Assembly: GCA_964534315.1 (NCBI GenBank)
Contig: CAZHOV010000004.1
Coordinates: 14,781 to 78,780, forward strand
DNA: 64,000 nucleotides
Source: CAZHOV01 sp964534315
GTDB taxonomy: Bacteria > Bacteroidota > Bacteroidia > Chitinophagales > Saprospiraceae
Direction of reading: 5' to 3'
The notes below the pieces were generated by a model. That model saw only the letters and a list, made by a program, of their open reading frames with translations, was not told where the DNA came from and did not search any database. Position numbers and translations under genes: made by a program. This document shows, one piece after another, positions 37,817 to 46,368 of the stretch. Within the stretch, counting starts at the first letter, position 1, and every line of letters starts with the position of its first letter.

Positions 37817-39974
37817 AACGTACCCCTTCCTTAAAATTATAAAACATAAAACTTAACCAATCTGCTGTTTCTTCCAGTTGCTTTCTTAGAGGCTTCCCGG
37901 CTCCGTGGCCCGCACTCGTCTCTACCCGGATGAGTACCGGATCCTCCCCACGTTGATTACGCTGAAGTTCAGAGATGAACTTGAAGGAGTGCGCAGGCAC
38001 CACCCGGTCATCATGGTCACCAGTAGTGACTAACGTAGCAGGATAATTGGCCGGTTCGATATTGTGCAGCGGGGAATAGGAGATTAAATAGTCAAATGCT
38101 TCGGGGTCGGAACTTAGTCCGTAATCTGAAGCCCAGGCTCTTCCAATCGTAAATAAGTGATACCGAAGCATATCCAAGACCCCTACCGCCGGTAAGGCTA
38201 CCTTATAAAGATCAGGACGTTGAGTCATACAGGCTCCTACCAGCAATCCGCCATTGGAGCCTCCCTGTATTGCTAGCTTGTCGGAGTTGGTGTAGCCGTT
38301 GTCCTGTAAAAACTCGGCTGCGGCAATGAAATCGTTGAAGACATTCTGCTTGCGCTCTTTCGTTCCGGCCTGATGCCAATCTTTGCCAAACTCTCCTCCT
38401 CCTCTAAGATTAGCTACAGCATACACGCCGTCGTTTTCGAGTAAAATTGTTCGGGAAATGCTAAACCCAGGCTTAAGGCTAATATTGAATCCTCCATAAC
38501 CATAAAGCAAGGTAGGTCTTTTTCCATCCAGCTCTAATCCTTTTTTATGAACAATAAACATAGGAACCTCCGTACCATCCAAGCTTTTGTAAAACACTTG
38601 CTTTGTGGTATATTGATCAGAAGGAAAGTCTATTTTAGGTTCTTTGAATTTAGTCGACTCCAGGGTTTGTAAATCAATTTGATAAATGGTTGAAGGCCCC
38701 GTAAAGGTATTAAAAGAGTAAAAGGCGATGTTATCATCTTTCTTCCCTGAAAATCCGCTTACGGTACCAATCCCAGGCAGGTCGATATCTGCCAAATACT
38801 TACCGTCCAGATCAAATATTTTTGCCTTACTGTAAGCATCATGGAGATACAAGGCAATCAGTTTACCTCCAATATAGTATACCCCTTCCAGCAAATCTTT
38901 TCCTTCAGGTATAATCTCCTCCCAATATCCGCGTTCTGGCTTTTGAGCATTAATGGCCACCAAACGCTGGTTGGAGGCCTCATCACTGGTAAGTACATAC
39001 ATGCGTTCGCCATCATTTCCAATAACGGAATAATCATTTTTAAAATCTTCGACAATAGGCGTAAAATCGATAGTTTCTTCATTAAGGTCTTTAAAGTAAA
39101 GAGCATTACCACTTGTTGATTCCCATACATTCAAAACGAGGTAGCGTTCGTCTTCGGTTACCGTCGTTCCAAATCCTCTCGAAGGGTTGGAGCGATCTGC
39201 AAAAACCAGCCGATCTTCCTCCTGGTTAGTCCCTAACTGATGGTAATATACTTGGTGAAACTGGTTTTTTCCGGAGAGTTTCTCTCCTTCTTTGGGAGCA
39301 GGATAGCGGCTGTAATAAAAGCCGTCTTTATACCACGAAATCCCCGTAAACTTTAGCCAATTCAATTCATCTTTTAAGGTCTCTCCTGTTTCTAAATTCT
39401 TAACGTAAGCTTTGTGCCAATCCGATCCGCCTTCCGTAACCTGATAAGCCAGGTATTCTCCATCTTCTGAAAAGCTAATACCTCCAAGGGCTACCGTCCC
39501 ATCGTCAGAAAAGGTGTTGGGGTCCAACACTTCTTTCATTTCCTCGGTTTGGAGGTCTTCCTGCACATAAAGCACATTTTGGTTTTGAAGGCCGCTATTG
39601 TGGAAATAATAATACTTGTCTCCTCTTTTAAAAGGAGTTGAAAACCGCTCGTAATTGTACAGCGCTTCCAGCCGGTCAAGGATGGCCTCCTGGTAGGGAA
39701 TTTGATCAAGATACGTAAATGCCACCCTGTTTTGACGTCGTACCCAGTCTTCTGTTTCTTCGGCATCGTCATCTTCGAGCCAACGATAGGGGTCGGCAAC
39801 TTTTTTGCCGTGATAATCATCTACAATAGTCGTATCTCTATAAGTGTTCGGGTATTCCACAGGTATCGGTTCAAAAGTTAAATTAGTGAATGATGATGTT
39901 GAGGTGTCATTCTGACAACCGGTAATCAATAAGCTTAGAAGAAGAAAATAAATGGGAAAGTTGACCTGTTTCAT
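37806..39974 (-). CDS. prolyl oligopeptidase (S9A), lipoprotein
   Basis: 722 residues. The signal sequence ends in a lipobox (LLITGCQND), so it is likely anchored in the envelope. The beta-propeller (about 80-430) starts with HGKKVADPYRWLEDD, typical of S9A, and the alpha/beta-hydrolase domain carries GGSNGGLLVGACMTQRP (Ser nucleophile), DHDDRVVPAHS (Asp) and AGHGAGKP (His). It cuts short peptides after proline. It is the first gene of the operon with cdaA and the GNAT gene. Confidence 0.96.
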   Translation of the reverse strand: MKQVNFPIYFLLLSLLITGCQNDTSTSSFTNLTFEPIPVEYPNTYRDTTIVDDYHGKKVADPYRWLEDDDAEETEDWVRRQNRVAFTYLDQIPYQEAILDRLEALYNYERFSTPFKRGDKYYYFHNSGLQNQNVLYVQEDLQTEEMKEVLDPNTFSDDGTVALGGISFSEDGEYLAYQVTEGGSDWHKAYVKNLETGETLKDELNWLKFTGISWYKDGFYYSRYPAPKEGEKLSGKNQFHQVYYHQLGTNQEEDRLVFADRSNPSRGFGTTVTEDERYLVLNVWESTSGNALYFKDLNEETIDFTPIVEDFKNDYSVIGNDGERMYVLTSDEASNQRLVAINAQKPERGYWEEIIPEGKDLLEGVYYIGGKLIALYLHDAYSKAKIFDLDGKYLADIDLPGIGTVSGFSGKKDDNIAFYSFNTFTGPSTIYQIDLQTLESTKFKEPKIDFPSDQYTTKQVFYKSLDGTEVPMFIVHKKGLELDGKRPTLLYGYGGFNISLKPGFSISRTILLENDGVYAVANLRGGGEFGKDWHQAGTKERKQNVFNDFIAAAEFLQDNGYTNSDKLAIQGGSNGGLLVGACMTQRPDLYKVALPAVGVLDMLRYHLFTIGRAWASDYGLSSDPEAFDYLISYSPLHNIEPANYPATLVTTGDHDDRVVPAHSFKFISELQRNQRGEDPVLIRVETSAGHGAGKPLRKQLEETADWLSFMFYNFKEGVRYGE

Positions 39975-40077
39975 TCGATAGAATTTTGATTAGTTGACCA
40001 AAAGCAAAAAATTCTTAACTTTTTTGCCAGAGGTTGCGTCCTTTACTATAATTTTACCTTTTAAAATACAAAATATT

Positions 40078-41244
40078 ATGCAATTTAGAAAAAATTTACT
40101 TGGAACAATTGGTTTTATGATTTTTCTACCCTTTTGCTGGGCATATGCTCAACAGCTTGAATTTAATGAAGATGGAGATAAAATTATTGTTTTTTCCGAT
40201 GGGTCTTGGAGATATTTCGATGAAAAGGATCCGGAAGATCAGAAAATCTGGAAACAATACCAAAGACAGACAGCCCAACCCAAAAACGAAACGAATCCAC
40301 TAGATAAAGACCGCCTTCAAAATGCCTGGAATAAACTCAATGATCTGCAAAAAGAAGCCCGACAAGCGACGATCGACAGGCTCCTCATTGAAGAAAAACT
40401 CGAGGAACTCGATAAAGATAATCCGGATTATAAGGCCCAAAAAACAGCTTTAAAAGCACAACGAAAAGAACTCAAAGAGGTGGAAAAAGAAAAATTAAAT
40501 AAACGTAAAACCGGAGAAAAACTCGTCAAGATCGCCGATAAGCTGACCGAAGCCAACGGTATTGCCTACAATAATCTGCTGATCAAATACGAGGAACAGC
40601 AAATTCAACTAAAAGCCATGAATGAATGGGAAGAGGTCGAACTGGCTGCAGAAAAAAAAGCAGAAAATATTCCCGGCGCCCAACAGTCTGAGATCATTCC
40701 TTACAATCCGGCAACAGATGTTATGAACAACCCTCCTACTCCTGATTGTCAAATTGCTTCTGATAAAATCGATGATTTTGCCAGGATCAGGCGAGTGGAT
40801 TATGCGTTTCAACCCCTCTTTCAACATACCAACGATCAGCTACGGCCTTATCTTAAAGGAGAAGATTATATTATTGGAGATGGTTTCCTCAGCCGCCTTT
40901 CTGATGGCCGATACCTGTTTACCCTGGAGATCACTATCGCCTCTCAATATGCGCAACAAGAATTCGGCATGCTTGAAAAAGGTGCTCCTCTCACAATCGG
41001 CCTGCTCAATGGTACCAAAGTGAGAGTCACCAACCTGGCTAGCAGCCTCGGTACGCAGGACCCGGCCACTAACTATATCACCTACATCGCTCGTTGTGAG
41101 CTGGGCCCCAAAGACCGAAAACTACTCAGTAAAGGAGAAGTCGATAAAATCCGTGTCGTATGGAGCACCGGCTATGAGGATTACGAGGTCTATGAAATGG
41201 ATTTCTTTAAAACGCAACTGCAATGCCTGGAGGATATGCAATGA
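40078..41244 (+). CDS. exported protein with central coiled coil, unknown function
   Basis: 388 residues from the ATG at 40078; a longer frame from 39994 would put 28 residues before the signal peptide. The signal is GTIGFMIFLPFCWAYAQQ. Residues about 30-50 (DGDKIIVFSDGSWRYFDE) resemble a short strand repeat found in Bacteroidota exported proteins. A Lys/Glu/Gln-rich helix (about 80-200) is likely a coiled coil. The C-terminal 170 residues are a beta domain with DPATNYITYIARCELGPKDRK. No family is recognised. A heptamer array follows the stop codon. Confidence 0.65.
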   Translation: MQFRKNLLGTIGFMIFLPFCWAYAQQLEFNEDGDKIIVFSDGSWRYFDEKDPEDQKIWKQYQRQTAQPKNETNPLDKDRLQNAWNKLNDLQKEARQATIDRLLIEEKLEELDKDNPDYKAQKTALKAQRKELKEVEKEKLNKRKTGEKLVKIADKLTEANGIAYNNLLIKYEEQQIQLKAMNEWEEVELAAEKKAENIPGAQQSEIIPYNPATDVMNNPPTPDCQIASDKIDDFARIRRVDYAFQPLFQHTNDQLRPYLKGEDYIIGDGFLSRLSDGRYLFTLEITIASQYAQQEFGMLEKGAPLTIGLLNGTKVRVTNLASSLGTQDPATNYITYIARCELGPKDRKLLSKGEVDKIRVVWSTGYEDYEVYEMDFFKTQLQCLEDMQ

Positions 41245-41246
41245 GG

Positions 41247-41288
41247 AATGTGCAATGTGCAATGTGCAATGTGCAATGTGCAATGTGC
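41247..41288. repeat. heptamer tandem repeat (AATGTGC x6)
   Basis: Six exact copies of a 7-bp unit start three bases after the stop of the exported coiled-coil protein gene. The unit is not a multiple of three, and the Met/Cys/Asn/Val frames it creates are not considered genes. Confidence 0.9.
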
Positions 41289-41310
41289 AATGAGGAATGA
41301 GGAATTAAGA

Positions 41311-41666
41311 ATGAAGGCTATCACCCGCTAAAGCTTGACCCAAAACAAAACTACCTGGCAAAAACACAATTATCAACCCACCATTTTAATGGTGGGGCAA
41401 ACCAAATGAAATGCTCATGACTACGTCACTACTGGAATACGTGAAGACCTATGATTTCCAAAGCTTTACAAAAAAGGTAGCTATTAGAATGAAGGCTATC
41501 ACCCGCTAAAGCTTGACCCAAAACAAAACTACCTGGCAAGATCACAATTATCAACCCACTATTTTAATGGTGGGGCAAACCAAATGAAATGCTCATGACT
41601 ACGTCACTACTGGAATACGTGAAGACCTATGATTTCCAAAGCTTTACAAAAAAGGTAGCTATTAGA
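41311..41666. repeat. 178-bp direct tandem duplication
   Basis: Two copies start at 41311 and 41489 (offset 178) and differ at a few bases. Each has a perfect or near-perfect hairpin CCACCATT tt AATGGTGG and the motif CGTCACTACTGGAATACG (41424, 41602). A short inverted partner (CTTCACGTAGTCCAG) lies at 41727-41741. No open frame of interest spans the unit. It may be a degraded non-autonomous element. Confidence 0.85.
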
Positions 41667-41881
41667 ATGAAAATATCTTCGTAACTGCGTTACTCAGTAG
41701 TGAAAAGAGAATGATTAAAAAGGAAGCTTCACGTAGTCCAGCAGATAGGGGCTCCTAACACCTATGATGTTACGAGTCACCCTCGGATAGAGCAACCCCT
41801 CCAAGGTCAGGCTGAAGGCCTGGCTTATTAGATATAGAATTATAACGCAAAATATTACCTTTGCAAAAAATAGTTACCACC
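41667..41881. other. intergenic region after the duplication, no gene seen
   Basis: It contains the inverted CTTCACGTAGTCCAG motif and a short hairpin near 41801-41824 (CAGGC tgaag GCCTG), then the miaE promoter box. Confidence 0.4.
41856..41863 (+). promoter_or_regulatory. TAnnTTTG box of the miaE-like gene
   Basis: TACCTTTG fits the Bacteroidota -7 element and lies 19 bp before the ATG; a clear TTTG at -33 is not seen, so confidence is moderate. Confidence 0.45.
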
Positions 41882-42463
41882 ATGTTAGGACTTAAATTAC
41901 CGACAGACCCCAGGTGGGTGAATTTGGCGGAGAAGAGCCTGGAAGAGGTACTAACCGACCATGCCTACTGCGAGCAAAAAGCAGCGACCTCCTGCATTTC
42001 TTTGATCCAGCAATATCCTGACAAGGAAGAGTTGGTAAGCAGCCTGGCGCCTATTGTGACTGAAGAGTGGGGCCACTTTAGAATGGTCTTGAATGAGCTT
42101 AAAAAAAGAAATCTGAAGTTAGGGCATCAGCGCAAAGATGAATATGTCAATAAATTGCTCACCTTTCAGAAAAAAGGGGGGAGCAGAAATGACCGCCTCG
42201 TTGAGCGCTTATTGATCTGTGCATTGATCGAAGCGCGCAGCTGTGAGCGATTCCGTTTGCTCTCTCTCAATATGGAGGAAGAAGAGATGAAAACGTTCTA
42301 TCATAAGTTTATGGTCTCAGAAGCAGGACATTACCGGCTTTTTATCGACCTGGCAAAAACATATGGAGAGGAAGAAACCGTTAAGCAACGCTGGCAGGAA
42401 TACCTAGACTTTGAAGCGGGCATCATGGACGAACTAGAATTGCGGGGTGACCGCATGCACTAA
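41882..42463 (+). CDS. miaE: tRNA-(ms2io6A)-hydroxylase-like protein (MiaE)
   Basis: 193 residues from the ATG at 41882; an upstream TTG start is rejected because it falls inside the promoter box. The protein is a helical ferritin-like diiron enzyme with ExxH motifs: TEEWGHFRMVL and VSEAGHYRLFI, and a conserved RSCERFRLLS. MiaE hydroxylates the isopentenyl group of 2-methylthio-N6-isopentenyladenosine at position 37 of tRNA. The convergent serine esterase gene ends 13 bp downstream. Confidence 0.93.
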   Translation: MLGLKLPTDPRWVNLAEKSLEEVLTDHAYCEQKAATSCISLIQQYPDKEELVSSLAPIVTEEWGHFRMVLNELKKRNLKLGHQRKDEYVNKLLTFQKKGGSRNDRLVERLLICALIEARSCERFRLLSLNMEEEEMKTFYHKFMVSEAGHYRLFIDLAKTYGEEETVKQRWQEYLDFEAGIMDELELRGDRMH

Positions 42464-42476
42464 ACCAAGAGTAGTC

Positions 42477-43145
42477 TCATCCTTTACGAAGATCTGAAAG
42501 AAGTTCCTTTAGCTCTTCTCTTGGTATCACGTGTTTGCCCTTAAAAAAGCGCTGCTTGACCATTAGCTGCTGCTCAGCAAGAAAGGAATCGTGCCAGGCA
42601 ATTCGATCAGGAGTCAGGAATTGATCCTGATCGCCGCAAACAAAGGTAATCTTTTTGGAATTCCAGTAATCAGTATATGGCGTATATTCCAAATCTTCCG
42701 GAAAAAAGCCGCCCCAGAGTATGAGATGATCAAATGCAGGAAAATCGCGCATGATCCATCGAACGAGGGTAGCGCACCCCTGGCTAAACCCAAATAGATT
42801 CAATTTAATCTTTGGGTTTTTTCTTTTTAGGGGAAGAACAACATCGTCTAATAATCCTGAAAGAAAATCGGAATAATCGTCGATCTCGTCCAGCCGGTCT
42901 TTACTTGTCATCCAGGAAGCAACTACTTTACGCTCAGCCCCTGGCCAATAAAACCTCGACAATCCTTCCGGGGCTAAAATGTAGCGTCCATCTGCTTCCA
43001 ATCCTTCAAATTTACGGATTATACTACTCGCCAGTTGACCATAACAATGGCAAACGATCCAGTATTCTTTTAACGTTCCTGAGGTTTTACCAAGCGTGTA
43101 AAAATGAGCTGTTTTCTGGATCCTTTTAGTATGTGACTGGATCAT
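42477..43145 (-). CDS. phospholipase/carboxylesterase-like alpha/beta hydrolase
   Basis: 222 residues, no signal peptide. The nucleophile elbow is GFSQGCATL and the late LTPDRIAWHDSF and GKHVIPREEL segments supply Asp and His. The overall length and order match the small serine esterase group (YpfH/EstA-like). Substrate unknown. Its start lies 11 bp after the stop of the upstream exported protein gene, suggesting one transcript. Confidence 0.85.
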   Translation of the reverse strand: MIQSHTKRIQKTAHFYTLGKTSGTLKEYWIVCHCYGQLASSIIRKFEGLEADGRYILAPEGLSRFYWPGAERKVVASWMTSKDRLDEIDDYSDFLSGLLDDVVLPLKRKNPKIKLNLFGFSQGCATLVRWIMRDFPAFDHLILWGGFFPEDLEYTPYTDYWNSKKITFVCGDQDQFLTPDRIAWHDSFLAEQQLMVKQRFFKGKHVIPREELKELLSDLRKG

Positions 43146-43156
43146 CTTGAGTCTTA

Positions 43157-44107
43157 TTAATTTTTTTTGGGCTTCCCAAATAAGTCTTTTTCACTTCTGG
43201 TATCGAGAATAGGCTCTTCTCTCGGAGGGGTATCCTGAACCTGATCGAATAGCTTCTCTACATACACCCATTTTCCTTTTTTGAATTCATACCCCGAATA
43301 ACTACCATCTGGCACATTGGTCATTCCCTGCCCGGGATAAGAACCTGGAATTTGAATAAGGTGATCAAAGGTGATCATTTTGAGGTATTCGTCATAGTTG
43401 AGCCGTACACTGGCTTCAGCACTATATTCCATTGTCAAACGATGAAAAGTATTTGGAGGTAAATTTTCATCCTTTTGCGCCTTTTCAAACACCGGAGCGC
43501 CAAAAAAAGGTTGTCCCTTTTCAAAATAAAGAACATCTACCACCTTTTTTTTATGGAAAAACTCGTTGCCGTCAAATCCAAAAAGTAAGTATTTTTCTCC
43601 CTCTTTGGTTTTAAAGGCTTTTAAATTATAGTAAATAGCTCCATACCATTGGTCAGGGGTAAGTTTTCGATTCTCCGGTTGTTCAATTTCGAAAGACCGA
43701 TCCATTAAAGGATGGAGAGCCAACTCCTTAGTATTCATTTGAATTGCGCCGTAATAACGATAATCATCCTTATCTACATATAGTTGCCAGCTAAACACCC
43801 TAAACGTAGAGTCTGGTGGGTATAGGATAGAGATACTCTTAAGCCTTTCAAAAGGGTAATTAAACGAATTTTCTGTTTTCAGCGCTTTAACTAATGTTAA
43901 TATAAATTTTTTACAGGAGGCAAAACGATGATCAGGCAAGGAATCATTAACGATTGTAAAACCCAACACACCAAGGGTATCTTCATACTGCTTAATAATG
44001 GCCGCACCTTCTTCCGTGAGGTCACCAGCAGGAGTAGGTTGTGCAAATGAACATGTAATGGAAAAGAGCATGCAGAAGAAAAAGCCTGCCAAGCGAAATT
44101 TTATCAT
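43157..44107 (-). CDS. exported protein of unknown function (316 aa)
   Basis: The signal peptide is FFFCMLFSITCSFAQ. The mature protein is mixed alpha/beta and rich in aromatic residues (QWYGAIYYNLKAFK, KYLLFGFDGNEFFHKKKVVDVLYF) with no recognised domain. Short conserved-looking patches are VFSWQLYVDKDDYRYYGAI and VYVEKLFDQVQDTP. It is upstream of the serine esterase gene by 11 bp. Function cannot be assigned. Confidence 0.7.
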   Translation of the reverse strand: MIKFRLAGFFFCMLFSITCSFAQPTPAGDLTEEGAAIIKQYEDTLGVLGFTIVNDSLPDHRFASCKKFILTLVKALKTENSFNYPFERLKSISILYPPDSTFRVFSWQLYVDKDDYRYYGAIQMNTKELALHPLMDRSFEIEQPENRKLTPDQWYGAIYYNLKAFKTKEGEKYLLFGFDGNEFFHKKKVVDVLYFEKGQPFFGAPVFEKAQKDENLPPNTFHRLTMEYSAEASVRLNYDEYLKMITFDHLIQIPGSYPGQGMTNVPDGSYSGYEFKKGKWVYVEKLFDQVQDTPPREEPILDTRSEKDLFGKPKKN

Positions 44108-44204
44108 ATCTGTCTGTATGGTTTTTGACTAAAGCTATTGAACACCAAGCAGAACGAATAGAGTTGTCGTGGTATTGCTTTACCCCGCGCAATATGACTA
44201 ATGT

Positions 44205-45305
44205 TTAACGATGACGCTTTCGCTTATTATTTTTATAGTCCATAAAAATAAATTCTCCCAGTCCCTGCAGGCTACTGTAAAAAGCTTTGCCATTATTCGC
44301 CTGGGTAAATTGTTCGACAAAGCGAACCAGGTAAGGATCTCTAGCAATCATAAAGGTAGTGATCGGAATATCTAGTTTGCGGCAACGGGTAGCCAAATTG
44401 AGTGTACGGTGCAAAATTTTGCGATCTATACCAAAACTATTTTTATAATATTTCTTCCCCTTCTTGATACAGGTCGGTTTCCCATCCGTAATCATAAAGA
44501 TCTGCTTGTTGGGATTTCTCCTTCGCCGCAAAATGTCCATTGCCAATTCGAGGCCGGCAACAGTATTGGTATGATAGGGACCAACCTGTAGATAGGGCAG
44601 GTCTTTGATTTCAATCTGCCAGGCGTCATTTCCAAAGACAATAACATCCAGCGTATCTTTAGGATACCGGGTGGTGATCAATTCAGCCAGTGCCATGGCT
44701 ACTTTTTTGGCGGGTGTGATACGGTCTTCTCCGTAGAGGATCATGGAGTGGGAAATATCGATCATTAAGACCGTGCTCATCTGGCTTTGATAGTAAGTTT
44801 CTTTAACTTCAAGATCATCATGAGTGAGCTTAAAGTCATCCAGCCCGTGATTGATCTGAGCATTTCGAAGTGATTCGGAGATGGCGATATTTTCGATATT
44901 GTCGCCAAACTCATATGGGCGAAGGTCGGAGGTAAATTCATCTCCTTTTCCTCCCTGTTTGGTGTTGTGTTTTCCGGCGCGGGATTTTTTCAGCTGGCCA
45001 AACGTATCTTCGAGTGCTTTTTGGCGAAGGCCGATTTCCATCTTTGCTGTCGGCACGAAGTTGGGGTTACGTGGATCTTGGGGTTGAATATACCCTTTAT
45101 CGATGAGGTCTTGAATGAAGTCTGCCATACCATAATCTTCATCAGTGAGGCCATATTCTCTATCGAGTTCTGTCAGCCAGCTAAGCGCTTCACTCACATT
45201 GCCGGAGGTATGAAGCATTAATTCCTGAAAAAGCTTAAATAATTTATCGAACGAAGCTCCGCCTTGTTCTCCTGGAATGTAATCGGAAAAGCGCCAACCT
45301 ATCAT
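44205..45305 (-). CDS. cytosolic von Willebrand A domain protein
   Basis: 366 residues without a signal peptide. The N-terminal 150 residues are helical and charged (LRQKALEDTFGQLKKSRAG). The VWA domain occupies about 175-345 with metal site DISHS, and ITDGKPT. The order resembles the VWA partner of MoxR-type AAA ATPases or metal-chelatase-like pairs, but no AAA ATPase gene is nearby. A peroxiredoxin-like gene lies 59 bp upstream in the same direction. Confidence 0.85.
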   Translation of the reverse strand: MIGWRFSDYIPGEQGGASFDKLFKLFQELMLHTSGNVSEALSWLTELDREYGLTDEDYGMADFIQDLIDKGYIQPQDPRNPNFVPTAKMEIGLRQKALEDTFGQLKKSRAGKHNTKQGGKGDEFTSDLRPYEFGDNIENIAISESLRNAQINHGLDDFKLTHDDLEVKETYYQSQMSTVLMIDISHSMILYGEDRITPAKKVAMALAELITTRYPKDTLDVIVFGNDAWQIEIKDLPYLQVGPYHTNTVAGLELAMDILRRRRNPNKQIFMITDGKPTCIKKGKKYYKNSFGIDRKILHRTLNLATRCRKLDIPITTFMIARDPYLVRFVEQFTQANNGKAFYSSLQGLGEFIFMDYKNNKRKRHR

Positions 45306-45364
45306 AAGTACCTATTTTTAGAATGTAAAGGATAAAATACGAAAAAAGTTCTTGAAACAGGCAT

Positions 45365-45934
45365 TTATTTCGCAGAAGATTCCGGATTGGAAGGTGTTTC
45401 GCAGACGCTCGCCAAGTCCATATAATCAGGACGATCTGAAGCAAACTGATGGACAAATTTATCAAGGACTTTATCTTGATGAATAATAAACACCCCCGGC
45501 ATTTGGGTAGAATCTCCCAGCGCTTTGGCCAACTCTGGGCGGAAACCCTTATTCATTTGGACCGAGAAGCCACGCATCCAAACCTGCAAACCAAACAATT
45601 GAGAAACCGATCCTTTGATGAGTCCGAATGCCGAATAATAGCGACAATAGGGATCTCCGATATGGGTGACACCTGATAAACCAAATTTTTTAAAATACTT
45701 ATCTGCTGTTTTTTCATCAGACATGTGCACGAAAACTATTCGAATTCCTTTTTCTTCAATCGTTTCCCGAAGGATAGAAATTTCAGTAAGCGCTTCTTTA
45801 CAGAAGATACAGCCGAAGTGTCTAAGAAAAACCAGCATCGAGACCTGTTTATCTGTCACTTCCTTCAAAGTTTCACCCGTATTGCAGCGCATACTTGAGA
45901 GCAGATCAGTATCGATAATGGAGTCGTTATTCAT
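45365..45934 (-). CDS. peroxiredoxin-like (AhpC/TSA) protein
   Basis: 189 residues, cytosolic. The site RHFGCIFCKEALTEI gives Cys42 and Cys45 in a thioredoxin-like fold, and MPGVFIIHQDKV holds the cis-Pro region. This resembles the PRX_like2/SelL group, which reduces peroxides or disulfides. A TAACTTTG box is upstream at 45990-45997. Confidence 0.82.
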   Translation of the reverse strand: MNNDSIIDTDLLSSMRCNTGETLKEVTDKQVSMLVFLRHFGCIFCKEALTEISILRETIEEKGIRIVFVHMSDEKTADKYFKKFGLSGVTHIGDPYCRYYSAFGLIKGSVSQLFGLQVWMRGFSVQMNKGFRPELAKALGDSTQMPGVFIIHQDKVLDKFVHQFASDRPDYMDLASVCETPSNPESSAK

Positions 45935-45989
45935 TGTCCTTTAAAGTAATATTAAACAGAGAAGGTGAACGTTAAAAAATTGTAATTTA

Positions 45990-45997
45990 CAAAGTTA
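45990..45997 (-). promoter_or_regulatory. TAnnTTTG box of the peroxiredoxin-like gene
   Basis: Minus-strand TAACTTTG, 56 bp before the gene start; no TTTG at the expected -33 distance. Confidence 0.35.
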
Positions 45998-46301
45998 AGT
46001 TAGGGTTAATCGTGAATTTTCTAAGTCTCAATCAATAATACTTTTTTACAATATAATATTCCTTTTCAAATTCCTTCCTCTTGGTTCAAAAAAATTTCAA
46101 ATTAAAAAGAAAAGATCTTTGAACTTATTAGCCGGTTTTCCAACAAACCTAAAAATCAAATTAGAAAACAATTTTTTAAAATAAAAAGTTTAATGCTGGA
46201 AATAGGAGACCACCGAAGGCTAATTTGACAATGATCTTACAAAAATTTGGCTTTAAATAGTATACCCGGGCATCATTGTTTTTGGGTTGGCTTCCTTATA
46301 A

Positions 46302-46343
46302 GTCTATGAGCTATCCTCTAAAAGGAGAAAGTAGCTCATAGAC
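46302..46343 (-). terminator. mdh hairpin terminator
   Basis: An 11-bp perfect stem (GTCTATGAGCT / AGCTCATAGAC) with a 20-nt loop lies 25 bp past the mdh stop codon. Confidence 0.6.
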
Positions 46344-46368
46344 CATTGGGCAGCTCCTCACTCAATAA

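Larger units (their letters stand above)
45935..46368. other. A/T-rich intergenic region with a terminator, no gene seen
   Basis: 434 bp between the peroxiredoxin-like gene and mdh, with no open frame of interest. It holds the TAACTTTG promoter box for the former (45990-45997, minus strand) and the mdh hairpin (46302-46343). Confidence 0.5.

Noticed and set aside
40609..40827. Minus-strand frame inside the exported coiled-coil gene
   Set aside because: Antisense shadow of a gene with signal peptide and good composition.
41096..41293. Frame ending in Cys-Ala-Met-Cys repeats
   Set aside because: Shifted frame over the end of a real gene extended by the heptamer array.
45935..46368. Possible RNA gene in the A/T-rich gap before mdh
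   Set aside because: No tRNA-like arms or extended conserved structure seen apart from the terminator hairpin.
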